Positions 23,688-38,066 are shown, counted from the first letter of the stretch. The stretch is 64,000 nt of DNA from Hirudo medicinalis (GCA_011800805.1 MPNW01000161.1:183536-247535), one strand, 5' to 3'. Numbers and translations: made by a program. The notes: generated from the sequence alone by a model not told the origin.

Positions 23688-26600
23688 TTAAAACAACAAG
23701 ATGCACACATCATTGGCATCTTTTACATCAAAACTCACAACATGGTCTTCTTTTTCAACACAAGGATTTGTAGATGGCATTAGGTCTGTTGAAATATTTA
23801 GCCGATGGAGTTTTTTATTCACCGAAGTCAGGGTGCCCGAAGAAAACACGCCGTAGTCTGTAAAAGTGATTAAAATTGTTGCATTTGTTGATTGATTGAT
23901 GCTTGAATGTAGGTGCAACAGTTCCCACTGCAATTTGTGCAAGTTGGCTCAGATGTTAAATTCCTAGGACCGACACTAAAAGTTGTCATGTTTGCAATCC
24001 AGCACCACCACAAGTGCCTCTGGATGATGGTGCCATGTAGATAGTCTAAGCACCCCTAATGATTATGCTTAAGGCGCTATATAAATTCACTTATTATTAT
24101 TATTGTTGTTGTTATTACTATTATCATTATTAATTACTTCAACAATCTGCTGCCAAATAATGTGATCATTAACTTACTCAGTAAGTGTTCCGTCGACAAA
24201 CTTGGACTTGAATCTGTATAGCTCATGGTGGCGTCCGTACGTTGAGTGTTTGTTGGCGTCGAGGTTCCAGTGCTTTCGAGAGATGCCACACTCAAGTGGG
24301 ATGAAAAAGTTGAGATATGATTTTGACTCAGAAATAGATGGTTCTCTGAACGATTTTTGCTTTGAAACAAACACAGTTTAAGATATCTTTATAAACACAA
24401 GCCTAACAAAACTAAAGCTACTCAAATATAATATAATATAATATAAATATAACTCAAATTTTTTATCGTGCATATTTTAAAGTCTTTACGAATCTGCATT
24501 AAAAATAACATAAGGCATGATAACAAACCTTTCAGCAAACTTGTTCATAGAAATGATGTTGTTGTAAGATGATGCAGGCTTCATTGCCAAATTATATGGC
24601 AGGAGGTCTGGTCTTTTGGTCAAAAATCTGCCTGCAGTAGGAATGAAACAGATCTTCAAGAATATTTACTTTGACATCAAAAACTCCATGATAATAGCAA
24701 TACTAAAGATGATTTCAAGGCTTTCCTCTGCAGAGAAGAAAGCTCTTTTAATTGGCTATTCTAACTACTTACTCAGAAAACGGGGATGCTTCATATAGTT
24801 TTAAAATTAGCTCAAATATCTCTGGAGTTCAATTAGCAGATTGCTTTAATATTTTACAGCTTTTTTATTTACACTTATCCAAGATAACCATAACACGTGA
24901 TGCTTCTGAGTTATAAATGAATGGCCAAACGAGTGATGTCAAAGTCGACAATTATTAACGGCTGCTTGCGTCGGACCTGCGAGACGTTCCGCGTCATTGG
25001 GAACGACGGATTTCCTTGCAGCCAAAGACTTCCTCTTTGCGTTCGGTCTTGTGGCTGATAAACAAAACAAAACATGTGCAAACATAAGGATTAAACAATT
25101 GTAAAACAATGAAGAAATGAAGTTGCAATTAAGATGTTAATTCTAAGTAATCGCAATAAAATGTCAAGTTACAAACTTTTGAAAACAACTTCAAAGAAGA
25201 ATTTTCTGAATCTTTTTGAATAAAATTGGGGGTGATGAACTGAAACTGTGTCCTGTAACAAGTCATAGCAATGTGTTATTTCATTATTTATTAACTTTAA
25301 TAAAACAACAAGAAATAAAATGAAGAACATCAACCACAAACAAGAACAACAAATAATCTTTAAGAAGCAATCTATAGAAAGAGTTTCATCACTTTAAGCA
25401 CATGATAAGCACTTCTTCACTCATCTAAATTCTAATATTGTTTTAGCACAATTCACCATCACAACAGGATCCATTATCACCAACAAGTGAATATTTGCAT
25501 CCCAGTGGGGCCATTAATAACTTATTAACCACGTCGGTCGAACAATGTTTGCGTTTACATGGAAGCACATTTTTTCAGTTTATTTATGGTAATCCTGACC
25601 AACCCCATCACGAACTATGGACTTGAAAGCATGTTCTAATTTCTTTGCCAGCCTGTAGCTCTGAAGTATGTCAATGATACCAACATACAGAAGGAGTCTT
25701 TCTCCTTTGCTATTTCTTGCCGGTATTTGTCCTGGGCTGATCAAACATTTAAATCTGTAGTCAAGAACAGCAAATAGTTGCACATGCCAAGAGATTAGAA
25801 GGAGTTGTAAGATTCTGTGAAGTTTATCTTTAAACTGCTTATGATAATAACTCTGAAATTCATGGAATTCATAAAAACACAAGTTGTCAAACATTGAGTG
25901 GTGAAGCTGCCACCAAAGCAATACTTCAGTTAAGTCTGCAAGCAAATTACATCAACTTTCAATAACTGCTGTTTATTTACTTTTTAAGTTACAGTTTTTA
26001 GATCTCATAGGCCTCTAGCATTGCCCAGAAATGTTGCATGATCAAATAAAAATTAATGTAAGATAAACCAAGTGTTTAAACTTCAAAAAAACAACTTGAG
26101 AGCCAATGACTCGGTGAATGTTATTCAACTTATGCGAAATAGATCGGAAATAAATTCATGGAGAAGATGACAAATTTTCAGAACAAAGAAAGAAAGACTC
26201 ACGAGATGTCAGATCCTCCTCCCTGAATGGACTCCATGGGGGTCGAATACTGACCGATTCTCGGTTTTATAGTCTTCATTTCATCGGGGTTTCCTCGAAA
26301 GTAAACAATTTTCTTTCATTAACTTTAATGTTTATGTTAATGTAGATTAATCAGCTTTAACATGTTAATGTAGATTAATCAGCTTTAACATGTTAATGTA
26401 GATTAGCAATGAATTGATCGAGAAATCAATTAACCCTGATAACCGTAGAGATCAGTTTCCAAAGGTGAAGATTGTCCAAAGATCTTGAAATGGAAGTAAT
26501 TGCAATAAGAAAGAGACAAGCTAAAAAATTAAATGAAGTGAATCTAACAATAGAGGTGCTAGGAGAATCCAGGTTGTGAACACCCATCAATAAACTGTAA

Positions 26601-28998
26601 TCCATGATCTTGAAGCTCTCAAGAACCTGAAGTGACTTCATTAAATTAGCAACGATGACACATCAACTTTCCCCTGGTCGTTGCCCACCCTGCAATCTCG
26701 ATCCAAAGTCCTGACCATCGCGTCGTAAGTCTCCGGCTCCAAAATAATTCCGTCCGGATAAATTTCGGCAAAATCCAAGTCTTTCAACGTCGGCAAGGGT
26801 TTCGATTTTTCGTTCTTTGATGCTTTGCGCTTGTGAGTGCTTCCTTTTAAATCGAATTTCTCGCTGAGCACAATGTCCGAAGATAGGATGTTGTTCATCA
26901 CTACGAACCTAATGTTTTTACCGCCGCACTGTCCGAAGAATAAATGCATTAGAATTAATTCACGAACAACATCAGGTAATTTAATATCAAATCTTAATAA
27001 CCTGGTAGCAAAAGAGTCCATAAAATTTAGGAAGCAGAGTGCATGGATTTTGGTTTAAATTCTATAAATTTAATAAAATAAAGGGAGGTTATTTCATAAA
27101 TATTTGTTTGAAAACGTAAATAATTTAATCGTGGTCTTTAAAATACGTTCAATATACATCATGTCCGATATTTGGGTATATAAAACCATGATACCTCCAA
27201 CAAAATCTTGATAAAAGTGAAATCAGCTTAGTCTCAATTACCATGTAATATCCTGGAAGAAGCTTTTGCAAAAACTCAGCCTCCTTATGTTGAACGGTTT
27301 TGATGATGAACTCGTCACTATGGGTGACGTAAAAGATGCTTCCAGAAGCTCCCGGGTTTGGCAACTCTCGAAGACGCTCGTTGCACAGGGAGAGCTGCAG
27401 GGATATCATCTTTTTTATGATGCTATTGTACAAGTCCTTTTGTACAAATACAAGCTTTTGCATAGCTATTCAAGGTATCCATTTGTCTATAAATATCAAC
27501 TTTGTGCTTAAAACTTCTCAAATGTTTTATGTTCAATAAACTTAACTGCTACTAGAGGTTTATTTAATCTATATAATACTTTGTGTTTAGATTGATCAAT
27601 TGAGGTCGCCATAGAGCCTTTTAAATCATGCCGTGGACTTAAAATATGTGCTCAAATAAAATAAATAAATAACAATTAGGATTATTATCATTATTAACAA
27701 AACCAATTTTCATATTAACAATATAATCCTTATCTTACCTTTTAGCAGTCAGAATTGATTAAGAATGTATTTGGTGAAAGTCTCAAATACTCACAAGGAA
27801 GTCTTCAGGTTTGATCCTAAAAAGTTCCCTGAAGTACCGAAAGACATCGGGAGCATAAGTTCTAAATCGGAAGTCGTTGCAGTGATGGGCCGGTGTCAGA
27901 CTGCTCCCATCTCTAAAACAAAATGTGCAAGAAATTGATAAAACTTTACCAGTAACAGGATCACCCATTAATCAATTATTTTTATTTCCCAATAACATAA
28001 ACATCGAATCATCAAAATGATTATTTAACTTTATAAAATTATTAAGGTTATTGCTTTTGATTGTTAAATTAGGATTTGGATTCATTGCTGATTAATAAAC
28101 AACAAAAATCCCATCTCCTTCGATGCAGGTCTTCAGCAGCATATTAATAATCCCATCATCTTGTCTAATTTCGAAGATAGAATGCATGTTTGCTGCATCA
28201 AAATAACATACTTAGGAAAATTGACAGTGACGACGACATGAAAGTCCTCGTAAAGAATATCTCTGCTTGGCTTCGAAGATAAACCTCCCACACTTTGCCC
28301 AATACCCAGCTGTATAGCAGCCATCAGCTCTGTTGTTGGCCTCTGATATTCAATTTAGCAATCAATCATTAGTTAAATCTGTCTAGACCCAAATAAAATT
28401 AACTGAACTTTTTTGTAAGTCACGCTTCCATTTTCATGTACTCTTCTGTGACCAATTTTCCTCTCATCTCTTCCAATGCCTCCATCACATGACTATTAAT
28501 AAATGCATTTCATGAATCAAGTTCAGATCAAATATTCTTCCTAAAATTTAGTTACCTCTGAAAGCCTTCTTTTCTCCATGTGCTGTGGTCGTTCTGGAAA
28601 TAGATTTTTTATGACATGTTGATAATTTTACTTAACTATGTCATTTTGCCATTATAGCATTCTAATTTGGACCTTTCATCAACCCTAAATTAACCAGATG
28701 TAAACAAAATTCAATGAGTTGAGCCAAATGATATCTAAAAAAGGTTATAAATAATGGCATTGCTAAGCCAACCATGAATTAATATTTTCCAACTAACATG
28801 TTTGGACATGTACACTTGCGTGCTCAGCAACAAACATAGAATCATCGAATACATTAATTTTAATCATGCTTTAATTTCTGGCCCATTATTAGGAAACAAC
28901 ATCTAAATCATATCACAGCTGATCATTTATCAGCATTTAGAACATAGACAAATAATACCTCCGCTGTAAAAATCGGGCTTGTTAATATCGCTTGCCAT
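23688..28998 (-). CDS. PIP5K1: Type I phosphatidylinositol 4-phosphate 5-kinase
   Basis: Makes PI(4,5)P2 from PI4P at the plasma membrane. 16 exons (minus order): 28998-28959, 28593-28556, 28492-28409, 28342-28212, 27912-27795, 27394-27242, 27061-27002, 26928-26689, 26626-26549, 26312-26203, 25736-25604, 25252-25177, 25054-24977, 24631-24529, 24359-24178, 23857-23688; 597 aa. Visible motifs: KIGHRRV near residue 39; the GASGSIFY glycine loop (152-159); Lys169 in [27 protein letters not shown] (296-303); and [10 protein letters not shown] followed by KKLEH. The glutamate in KKLEH is the residue that marks type I in the specificity loop; type II enzymes have alanine there. [11 protein letters not shown] follows. 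The C-terminal tail is basic, then serine/threonine-rich, and ends VCILLF. The acceptor of the exon at 26312 is weak. The last exon boundary is the least certain; a GTGAGT donor inside it could give a shorter alternative end. Three vertebrate paralogues exist; this looks like their common type. Confidence 0.95.
23985..24130 (+). mobile_element. SINE/LINE 3' tail-like repeat in a PIP5K intron
   Basis: Ends with AAGGCGCTATATAAATTCA followed by a TTA/TTG trinucleotide run. This tail is typical of L2-type LINEs and the SINEs that use them in many animals. The body upstream is not identified. It lies between the exons at 24359-24178 and 23857-23688. Confidence 0.5.
26336..26405. repeat. 28-bp tandem repeat in a PIP5K intron
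   Basis: About two and a half copies of a unit beginning GTTAATGTAGATTAATCAG, nearly identical to each other, between the exons at 26626-26549 and 26312-26203. Confidence 0.9.
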
Positions 28999-31534
28999 TG
29001 TGACAAATGCAAGGGCATTTCTTGTCCATAAACACCTTTAATTTATCTGTTAGTTTATTCCCACTCGGATGTATTTAAAGTCATCGACCGCTACTGTTGT
29101 TGATTTGACCGTGCACCAGAAATAATACCAAAAACCATTAACGCCTCTCGAGATAGTCTCTCATCATGTTTTACAAAATAACACAATTTAATAATTTTTA
29201 GCTTTCGAAACTAGTTTGGCTAAGTATAACTTCCGAATGCAGCGAAATTAAGTTCTTATAAGATGTGTACCCTCCTCCCCCCGTCGTTAAATTGTCCATT
29301 CGCCCAGCGTGCACGTGATCGTTTTATACTATCGCTTTATGCTGGTTGATATTATTAGCTATTTGTTTATTAAACAATTTAAGTTTTAAACCTAGCAAGA
29401 AATACTTCCCAGGACAGTGTTGATTACGAGGGCGTTTAAAATATGTTTGGACTTGCAAAAATAGCTGAGAAGAGGCAGTAATTTTTGACTACGAATTGTA
29501 AAGGCTCTCGCAACATAAATTTAAATGCTTTTGACAAAAATCCATCGCTGTAAGATCCTAAGTCACAACCGCGATGCTGCTGAATGTCTCTGGAAAATTC
29601 GTTCGCGATGCCACCAATAATGTTTTCATAATATGTATGAATAGAAGCTCAATGAACCAAAGAGAAATTTTAAAATAATTATCTTGCCGACGACAAAAAA
29701 TTTCACTGTCACAGTATGTTCATTGTTCGCGTCATTCGATTATAATCTAAACCAAAAGTAAAAGTTTCAAAACTTTTATCCTGGACCTAAAAATTCTACT
29801 GAACAGCCACTACACAGCTTAATGCAAAAGAAGTTTGTGAGCAAAGCAAACAGATTCGAGCAGTAATTCTTCCAGTGGCTCAGCAGCGCCATATAATAAC
29901 ACACGCCGCTAGTCTCGTGAGCGCAGAGCAAAATAAGGCATAAGGTCTGCGAATAAGAACAAAGAGTATTAAACCTTAAAAATATGCTTAATTAAAAAGA
30001 ACTTTAAAATAATAGTCTCATTACCAACTTATTGTTTACATTTTCTCTGAATTATTTGGATTTTTACAATGTTTTATGTTTGTGGCTTAAGTATCCTCAT
30101 GGAGGGATTTATATAAACCATTTTCAATGAGGCTATTAACCAAGAACCTTGGATGAATCTCCCCAACTGGCAACTAGTCATCCGATGACCTTTTTTGCTT
30201 TTCCAAGATCATGAACTAACTTGGTTGCTCGGAAGTGTAATCTCTCCAGTGGGGGTGCAGCTATTAAGGGTTGATGGGGATGGAGAGGGGTGAGCACCCC
30301 ATGTAGCGGGGTAAATGAGTCCATGTCCTCATCATGTATAGTTGTGCAGTTGTTTTCGTAGAAGTGAAAACGGAGAATCATCTTTCTCTAACAGTTTTTT
30401 CAAAATAACAGTCTCGGTTAAGGTAGTCAGTTAAGATAACAGTTTCAATGAGTTTAGCAGTCGCACCACGAGTTCCCCATCTTTTCCGAATCAGCCCTAT
30501 CTCTTAAAAACGTTCCTGCCCCTCCTTCAATTCTTAAACTAAGATAATCTTTGTTATATCTTTAAAAATTACTATTTGTACTGCGGAAATTATTATGTTT
30601 GACTTTTTAACTTTATTTTAATTTTTTTTAACGTTTAAACTTTCATTTAACTAGCAGTTTAAGTTCTTTGGTTGTTTAAATGAATCAGTTACCAAGTTAC
30701 AAAGTTTGGTTTACACAAATGTCTGAAAGTAGTTTGAATTTATAAGGAAAGATGAATTAATTTACATTTTATTTTATCCGTCCATATTGTTTAAATAATA
30801 ACAAGCGTTGGAATTAACTGTCGTTTTGAACGACGTTCAAAGGAACGCGAAAACTGAAAACTCCCTTGGTATTTTAGACATGGCCGATTGGATCATTATA
30901 TTCCCTTTAACAAAATCACCTTTTGAAAAAAACTTGTTTTGTAAAAAGAAATTACACAAACAATTATGATAGTTTTTCGCTTTGGATTCCATAAAATACT
31001 TAGACTAGTAAAAAAATTCTAACTTACAATTTCAGCAATATTTCGAGTTATCATTATCATGCTTATTTGTGAGCTAGACTGGAATAAAACCATCGAGATT
31101 TACGTTGTTGTTATTAGGGAGCTTGGCCCAGTCAGCAGTTCCTTCGACCTGTATTGCGCTACTGTGAGATACTTTGGAGGTCAGTTAAGAACACCTATTT
31201 GTTTATATTTGGGAATTACGCGAAGATTAATACGTAAAGCAGTGCTTATTTATATTCAACTTGATGTTTTATGTATATGATGGAATAATGATTGATATAT
31301 TACAAATTGTATTTACGACTAAAAAAGCAGGAAAATATGCAGTTATTTAAAATTTTAAAGCACTTGTATGTGTTTAAACATTTGAGCTTGAACATTGTTG
31401 AAATAGATATTTGATCATTTCTTATTTAAAAGTAGATACAAGAATGTTTCATACTCTCACTAAAATGGTACATTTTTTCATTTCCCATTAATGCAAACAT
31501 TTATTTAAATAATCGGATTTAGCTTCAAAGGAAA
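28999..31534. other. Intergenic region between PIP5K and UMP-CMP kinase (divergent genes)
   Basis: Holds the 5' flanks of two genes transcribed away from each other. No open frame is convincing. A short minus-strand frame at about 30190-30310 contains LERLHFRATKLVHDL, similar to the C-terminal tail of LINE reverse transcriptases, and may be a small LINE scrap. A 73-codon plus-strand frame at 31059-31280 has no support. Confidence 0.45.
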
Positions 31535-32911
<1,377 letters not shown>

Positions 32912-33532
32912 AAGCTGAATTAACAATTATTTTTTGTTGATTGGTTTAAACTAAATAATGATAACCTTGAGGTGGTTAAATCCTTTTTGGTTAAAATCAA
33001 ATATCACTGCCCTAAAATTGGTAAATTTTTTATTACACTTGAATTTGTTAAACCATGACTTCCTTTATTCAAACATTTTAATACTCAATGCTTAGTCATA
33101 AGTTTGGATATACTGTGGATTTTCAGCTATTTTCCTGATTATATTTTCATTTTGTATTTCAAATTCATGCATGATGCACATGTTGAATTTTGAAAATATT
33201 GTCTTTTTTGAGCACATTGAATAGTTTTCTGATATTTAATATTAGAGATGATGTCAGAGGCCTATGGCTTTAAATTATTTTTTGGTTGGAATGATTTTTA
33301 TTCAGATGCAGACCCACATCAATTAAGAGTCTGTCATGTAGGTAAAATGGAATTTTTAGAGTCAATCTATTCTAATGTTTCTTGTCATGTACTTTAGCCT
33401 ATAAAATTTAGTTTTGCCTTTTCTTCAAGGTTCAAAATTATGCAATTGGCTTGCTATTGCACAAAACAAACTCCTGAGACTTGTAAATAACCGAATTTGT
33501 GCAATTTTCAATTAGCTGATTTTTTGAGTGCC

Positions 33533-33655
33533 TTATGTATCCGGGTAGGATGTTAGGATGTGAAGGCACTTTTTTTATTGTTCTACCTTTTATAAAGCGC
33601 CCCTACCCAAGGGATCTCCCTGGCGGTGCAGGCTGGGTTGCGAACTCAAGCCCGT
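33533..33655. repeat. Dispersed repeat, copy 1
   Basis: A segment with TAGGATGTGAAGGCA, a T-run, a block like CTACC(C)AAGGG and GCAGGCTGGGTTGCGA. The same order of words is found at 35637-35742 inside a CHPF intron. The GGGTTGCGAACTC end is reminiscent of a tRNA B box, so a tRNA-derived SINE is possible. Confidence 0.7.
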
Positions 33656-34006
33656 TTGGCCTATCTCGATGTTGCGCTATTTCTTTTGTCCTTAATGACA
33701 AAAGTAGAATGTTTTATGTCAAAGGACGAAACCACCTGTCACACAACTAAGATAAGAAATCGTAATGGACTAACTTTAGGGTTTTATTTTTCTCCAAGCT
33801 CCTTAATATTTATATTTAAGTGAGTTTCTGACAAGTTTACAGGTTGGTATTTTTTCTTACTATGTTATGAGATGTCTGTCAACGAGCCAGAAGAGAGGAA
33901 TTACATAATACATAAACTAAAATAAGCATAAACAAAGATATGCCAAAAAAGGTGGACACCATGTTGAGGCTCACAATTTTTAATCTTAGCTACTTCTTAA
34001 GGGGTT

Positions 34007-34055
34007 TGTCATCTTAGTAATTAGAAGGGGTTTTTCACCAATTACTAAGATGACA
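34007..34055. repeat. Perfect 16-bp inverted repeat with 17-base loop
   Basis: Arms at 34007-34022 (TGTCATCTTAGTAATT) and 34040-34055 are exact reverse complements. An imperfect match continues outside the arms (CTTAA and CTTTAAG). It is intergenic. Confidence 0.9.
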
Positions 34056-34918
34056 ATCGCTTTAAGTAAACGTTTTATGAATATATTTTTGTAAATGATT
34101 GGGGATCCAACAAATTCCAAGTTAGCGTCAGTGGCATTTTCTTGACCTATTTTTTATTTGTATCAAAGTGTTTTTGTGGTGTTATTTAACGGTGATGATC
34201 AAGACTTTGTGACAACTTATGGGGGGGTTAAAAAATTGACCATAACCAAATCCCAGCACCCCACCCCCAAATAAACTAATCGTAAAATAAACTATAAACT
34301 GTAAACTGGGAAAGAGATTGGACGGATGGAGGGGGCTCCGCAAAAAAAAAAACGCTCGGTGCCAAGTTCCGGGCACGTGAGGATCAAGAATATATGACAT
34401 TTATGGCATAAGGAATCTCAAATCTTAGAGGCAAAAGCCTTCACAATTTATTTTGCGAAGCATTTTTTTAAATTACATTTGAGGATTTCAGTTGTGTAAC
34501 GTGCGACAACGGGGTCAGATATATCCTACAAAATGCTTGTTATTGGCTGTCCCCAATAAAGCAAGAAATTAAAGTATAATTCCACTTTACAATTCAATTA
34601 ATGTCTAATCATGTAGTAGTTAAATCTAACTTTTTAAATGCGAAATTAAATATTTTACAGAAAATTTCCCAAACAGCACATCCTAAAGATTCACATTTAC
34701 TACTATTAGCATCTCGAGTTGTCTTCAGCAGCCAAGGCTGGGATCAGCGGAAACTTGTTGCTACTAATAAAATTTTATTGTTCAGATTCACCTGGAACGA
34801 AATCAACTTTTGACATAGAGTAACAACAAAGTTCACCAATAAATTCTGAGTTAGTTAGAAGAGGAAATGATTTTCTTATGTCGTCATTGATGATACTAGT
34901 GGAGTAATACGACAAATA

Positions 34919-37809
34919 ATGAAATATCTTCATAGTCTAGCTTTATCTAGGCCCTTCATGCTGGTCTTGATGGGTTTGAGCCTTGGGTTCTCGTTAAACA
35001 TGTTGCTATCTTCTCTCCTTAGCAATCAGTGCAATAGTTTTTCCATTCTTAATGGAATTACTAGTGGCAATCCTAAACAGTTAGAAGAGCATTATGAGTT
35101 GCATTACAAAAGCAAAAGTGAATTAGAAAATGAAGCTGTTCTTAACAATGACTTGAAGAAACAAAGGATCATTCGACCCAGGTTCTTAAGCTCCGAACTT
35201 GGCTTAAAGGAAAAAATGGTGATTGGAGTGCTAACATCAACAAACACATTGGAAACATTTGGTACTGCAATAAACAAAACAATGTTCATTCCTAATGTCA
35301 AGTCCAGAATCATGTTTTTCATGAATGGAATTGTTAAAGAACCATCAAATAAAATGCATCTTGTCATGTTTTCACAAGTGGAAAATCACATGACTCCTTT
35401 TTTTATGCTTAAATATTTGGCAGACAATTATCTTCAGTCTCACAATTGGTTTTATATCTTTCCTGACACTACATTTGTGAATAGAGAAAAGTTGGAAGAG
35501 CTTGTGGATCAAATTTCTGTTGGTGAGAATATTATAATTGGAAGTAATCATGGAAAGGATAGCAAAATGTGTGACTTTGATGCTGGAATTCTCATGTCAC
35601 AGGTGAATGATATATTTTATTTTTTTTATTTAGCTTTATGTATCTGAATAGGATGTGAAGGCATTTTTTTAATCGCTCAGCCATTTTTATATCACCACTA
35701 CCTGAGGGCGCTCCCGAGCGATGCAGGCTGGGTCGCAACACATTTCAACTGTCGCCATTACCACTGCATACAGAAACACAGCCCATTCACCCAACCTGCA
35801 ATGCCACTTTGAAGATCATTGTTTTTATTACCATTTCAAATGCTTTCACCATCATTTAATATTTTTTGATTCTCAGAGTGTTTTGATGAACTTGTCCAAA
35901 AATATTCAGTGGTGCATGGGAAGTTCTTCAAGACATGAAAACCATTCACAAAACATAGAAAAATGTCTACAATATTCTCTTGTGCCTATGAACTTATCCT
36001 GTAGTAGTCAAATCAATGTTGGCAATTTTTTGTTTATGAAATTTAAGTAGAAGAACATTTTTAATTTTGCTTCATCATTTCAGAAGCTGCTATATCAGTC
36101 TTTAAGACTAACTGAGATAGATAATAATTTAGAGGTATTTTCTCACAATTCAATAATTAGTTTTTCTCACTCGGCATCTGAATCACAAATTTACAAGATC
36201 TTTAGGTGAAATTTAAATTACATTTAATATGTTACAAACTGTTATGCCTCATATTTCAACTGTTGCAGGAAGCTAGCAGAGATTAACAAGTTAATTCTTG
36301 ATTCAGAATTGTCAAAACTGCTTAATTACAATAAACAGATTCTTCCATTCACTCCAAGTGAAAATGTTTCTTTCACATGGCCCTTGGGTATAACTTCCTT
36401 TTTGATATAACTTTCAAGTCTTAAGAAATTAATTTCTATGGTTTAAATTATATTACATTAATGTAAATTGAATTCATAATTTAAACAAGTTTTTATATAA
36501 GGTAATGTGGGAAACCCTAAATGTTTGTATCAGGCAGTGAGATGAACAGTCATGCAAAAACAAGATTTGATGTTATTCGATGGCATTATTTGAATGGCTC
36601 ACACATCTTTCATGACCGCTTTAAGGAGAACTTGAAGCCCCTGAGAGGTTTGTCCTTTTAAATGAAATAAATATTTAAAAAATCATAGGTAAAGGTAAAC
36701 AGATAAGTTTTGGAAGATGATGCCTATGTGGTCACCTAGGTATTGAGAAGTTGGATATATCTGATATCTTGAAAGAAACTATGAATTCATTAAACAAGAA
36801 TGAATATCTTCCCTTCGTTCTGGAAAGGCTTGTCAATGGGTATCGAAGATTTGATGCATCGAGAGGTATGGAATATATTCTGGATGTCTTTTTAAGCCAG
36901 ACCAAGTCAACTGGAAGTCATCTTACCATGAGAAGAATTCATGTATTAAAACCTTTGGGATTTGCTGAAGTTGTTCCTGCTCCTTATGTGAATGAAAGCA
37001 CCAAGGTACGACTCATTGTAACAATTACACCTCATGAAAAAAATGATGTGATAAGTTTCATTGAGTCATTTGTTCATACTTGCATTGAATCTGGTGACAA
37101 TTCAAACCTCCTCGTTGTATTTGTGTATGAGTCTTTTGACCAGCAGTCAAATGATTTATATGCTGCTGCAAAGTCGGCAATTTTATCTTATGATTACAAG
37201 AACCGAAAGGAAAGAAAAATTTCGTGGATCTCCATTGTGAGTAATCAGTCAGATAAACTTATACTGGAAGTCATGGATGAAGTACAAAAAGTATTTCCCC
37301 CGGACTCCCTCGTATTGATTTGTACGACTAGCGTTGAACTAAGAATTGATTTTATAAATCATGTTAGAATGAATACCATTTCAGAGTCACAAGTTTATTT
37401 TCCTATTGGATATGCATCTTACAAACCCCACTTGGTGCATGACAAACTGCCTTATCCTAAATCTATTCTCATTAATCAAAAATCTGGTCACTATTCAGCA
37501 GCTCACTATGATCATGCAAGCTTTTATCTTTCAGATTTTGTTTATTGCAAGAATCAAATGCTGAGCATTGGTGCAAATTTTATCAATCTCTTTGAAATGT
37601 TCATTCGTTACCATTCAGTAAGTGTCTTCCAAGCTGTGGATCCCTCATTGAGAATGCAATTCAGACCCATCAAATGTCTTGGCAATGACAATAGCTGTCT
37701 GCATTCAAAATATCATAGTCTTGCTAGTCGCTCTCAACTGGCCATGTTAATCTTTGAGTATTTACAAAAGCTTGACGAACTGCAACTTCAGGATAGAAAT
37801 ATGAGATGA
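34919..37809 (+). CDS. CHPF: Chondroitin sulfate polymerizing factor (CHPF/CHPF2 type)
   Basis: Partner of chondroitin synthase that stimulates chain polymerisation in the Golgi lumen. Six exons: 34919-35602, 35877-36017, 36084-36205, 36269-36387, about 36535-36647, 36740-37809; about 749 aa (human CHPF 775). The N-terminus is short and cytosolic, followed by a signal-anchor segment (MLVLMGLSLGFSLNMLLSSLL, residues about 14-34), a type II topology. The lumenal part starts FLSSELGLKEK. The GT31-like half has PDTTF where active enzymes carry a DDD-type metal motif. The GT7-like half, after LVNGYRRFDASRGMEY, has CTTSVE where a DVD motif would be. The last residues SLASRSQLAMLIFE match the family end. 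The exon near 36535 is placed to within a base or so. Missing acidic motifs are normal for CHPF and argue against a catalytic synthase (CHSY). Confidence 0.93.
35637..35742. repeat. Dispersed repeat, copy 2, in a CHPF intron
   Basis: Aligns by eye with 33533-33655: TGTATC(C)G(A), TAGGATGTGAAGGCA, T-run, CTACC, GCAGGCTGGGT(T/C)GC. It lies in the intron between the exons ending 35602 and starting 35877. Confidence 0.7.
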
Positions 37810-37922
37810 AACTCGTGCATTTTATGAAAACTTCATTGGTGTGATGAAGTAATGTATTTTTTTAATTCATCTTCCCCATTATAAAGGTATTGTGTAAAAT
37901 GAAATTCGCATGCGAAATACAT

Positions 37923-37928
37923 TTTATT
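37923..37928 (-). terminator. Candidate polyadenylation signal of the vWA gene
   Basis: AATAAA on the minus strand (TTTATT on plus), 139 bases after the stop of the vWA gene. With the plus-strand signal at 37977-37982 it implies tail-to-tail overlap of the two 3' UTRs. Confidence 0.45.
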
Positions 37929-37976
37929 TATGATACATTTTATTGTGTTTACATGACATAAAATTTCAGTATGCTA

Positions 37977-37982
37977 AATAAA
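37977..37982 (+). terminator. Candidate polyadenylation signal of CHPF
   Basis: AATAAA 168 bases after the CHPF stop. It lies past the minus-strand signal of the convergent vWA gene at 37923-37928. Confidence 0.5.
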
Positions 37983-38066
37983 GCGAGTTTTTGTTCGAAA
38001 ATGATTCGCGCCTTCATGAAACAAGTTTGAAGAACATAAACACGACTGTTTAATGAATTGAAATAG

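Larger units (their letters stand above)
32912..34918. other. Intergenic region between UMP-CMP kinase and CHPF
   Basis: No gene seen. It contains the first copy of a dispersed repeat at about 33533-33655 and a perfect 16-bp inverted repeat at 34007-34055, both listed separately. Confidence 0.5.

Noticed and set aside
26203..26312. Acceptor inside the PIP5K exon at about 26296 (after TTTCGAG)
   Set aside because: It would need a different phase from the preceding exon. The acceptor before 26312 keeps the frame, although its pyrimidine tract is weak.
30178..30381. 67-codon minus-strand ORF as a gene
   Set aside because: Only a short LERLHFRATKL-type word is recognisable, similar to LINE tails. 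At most it is a transposon scrap.
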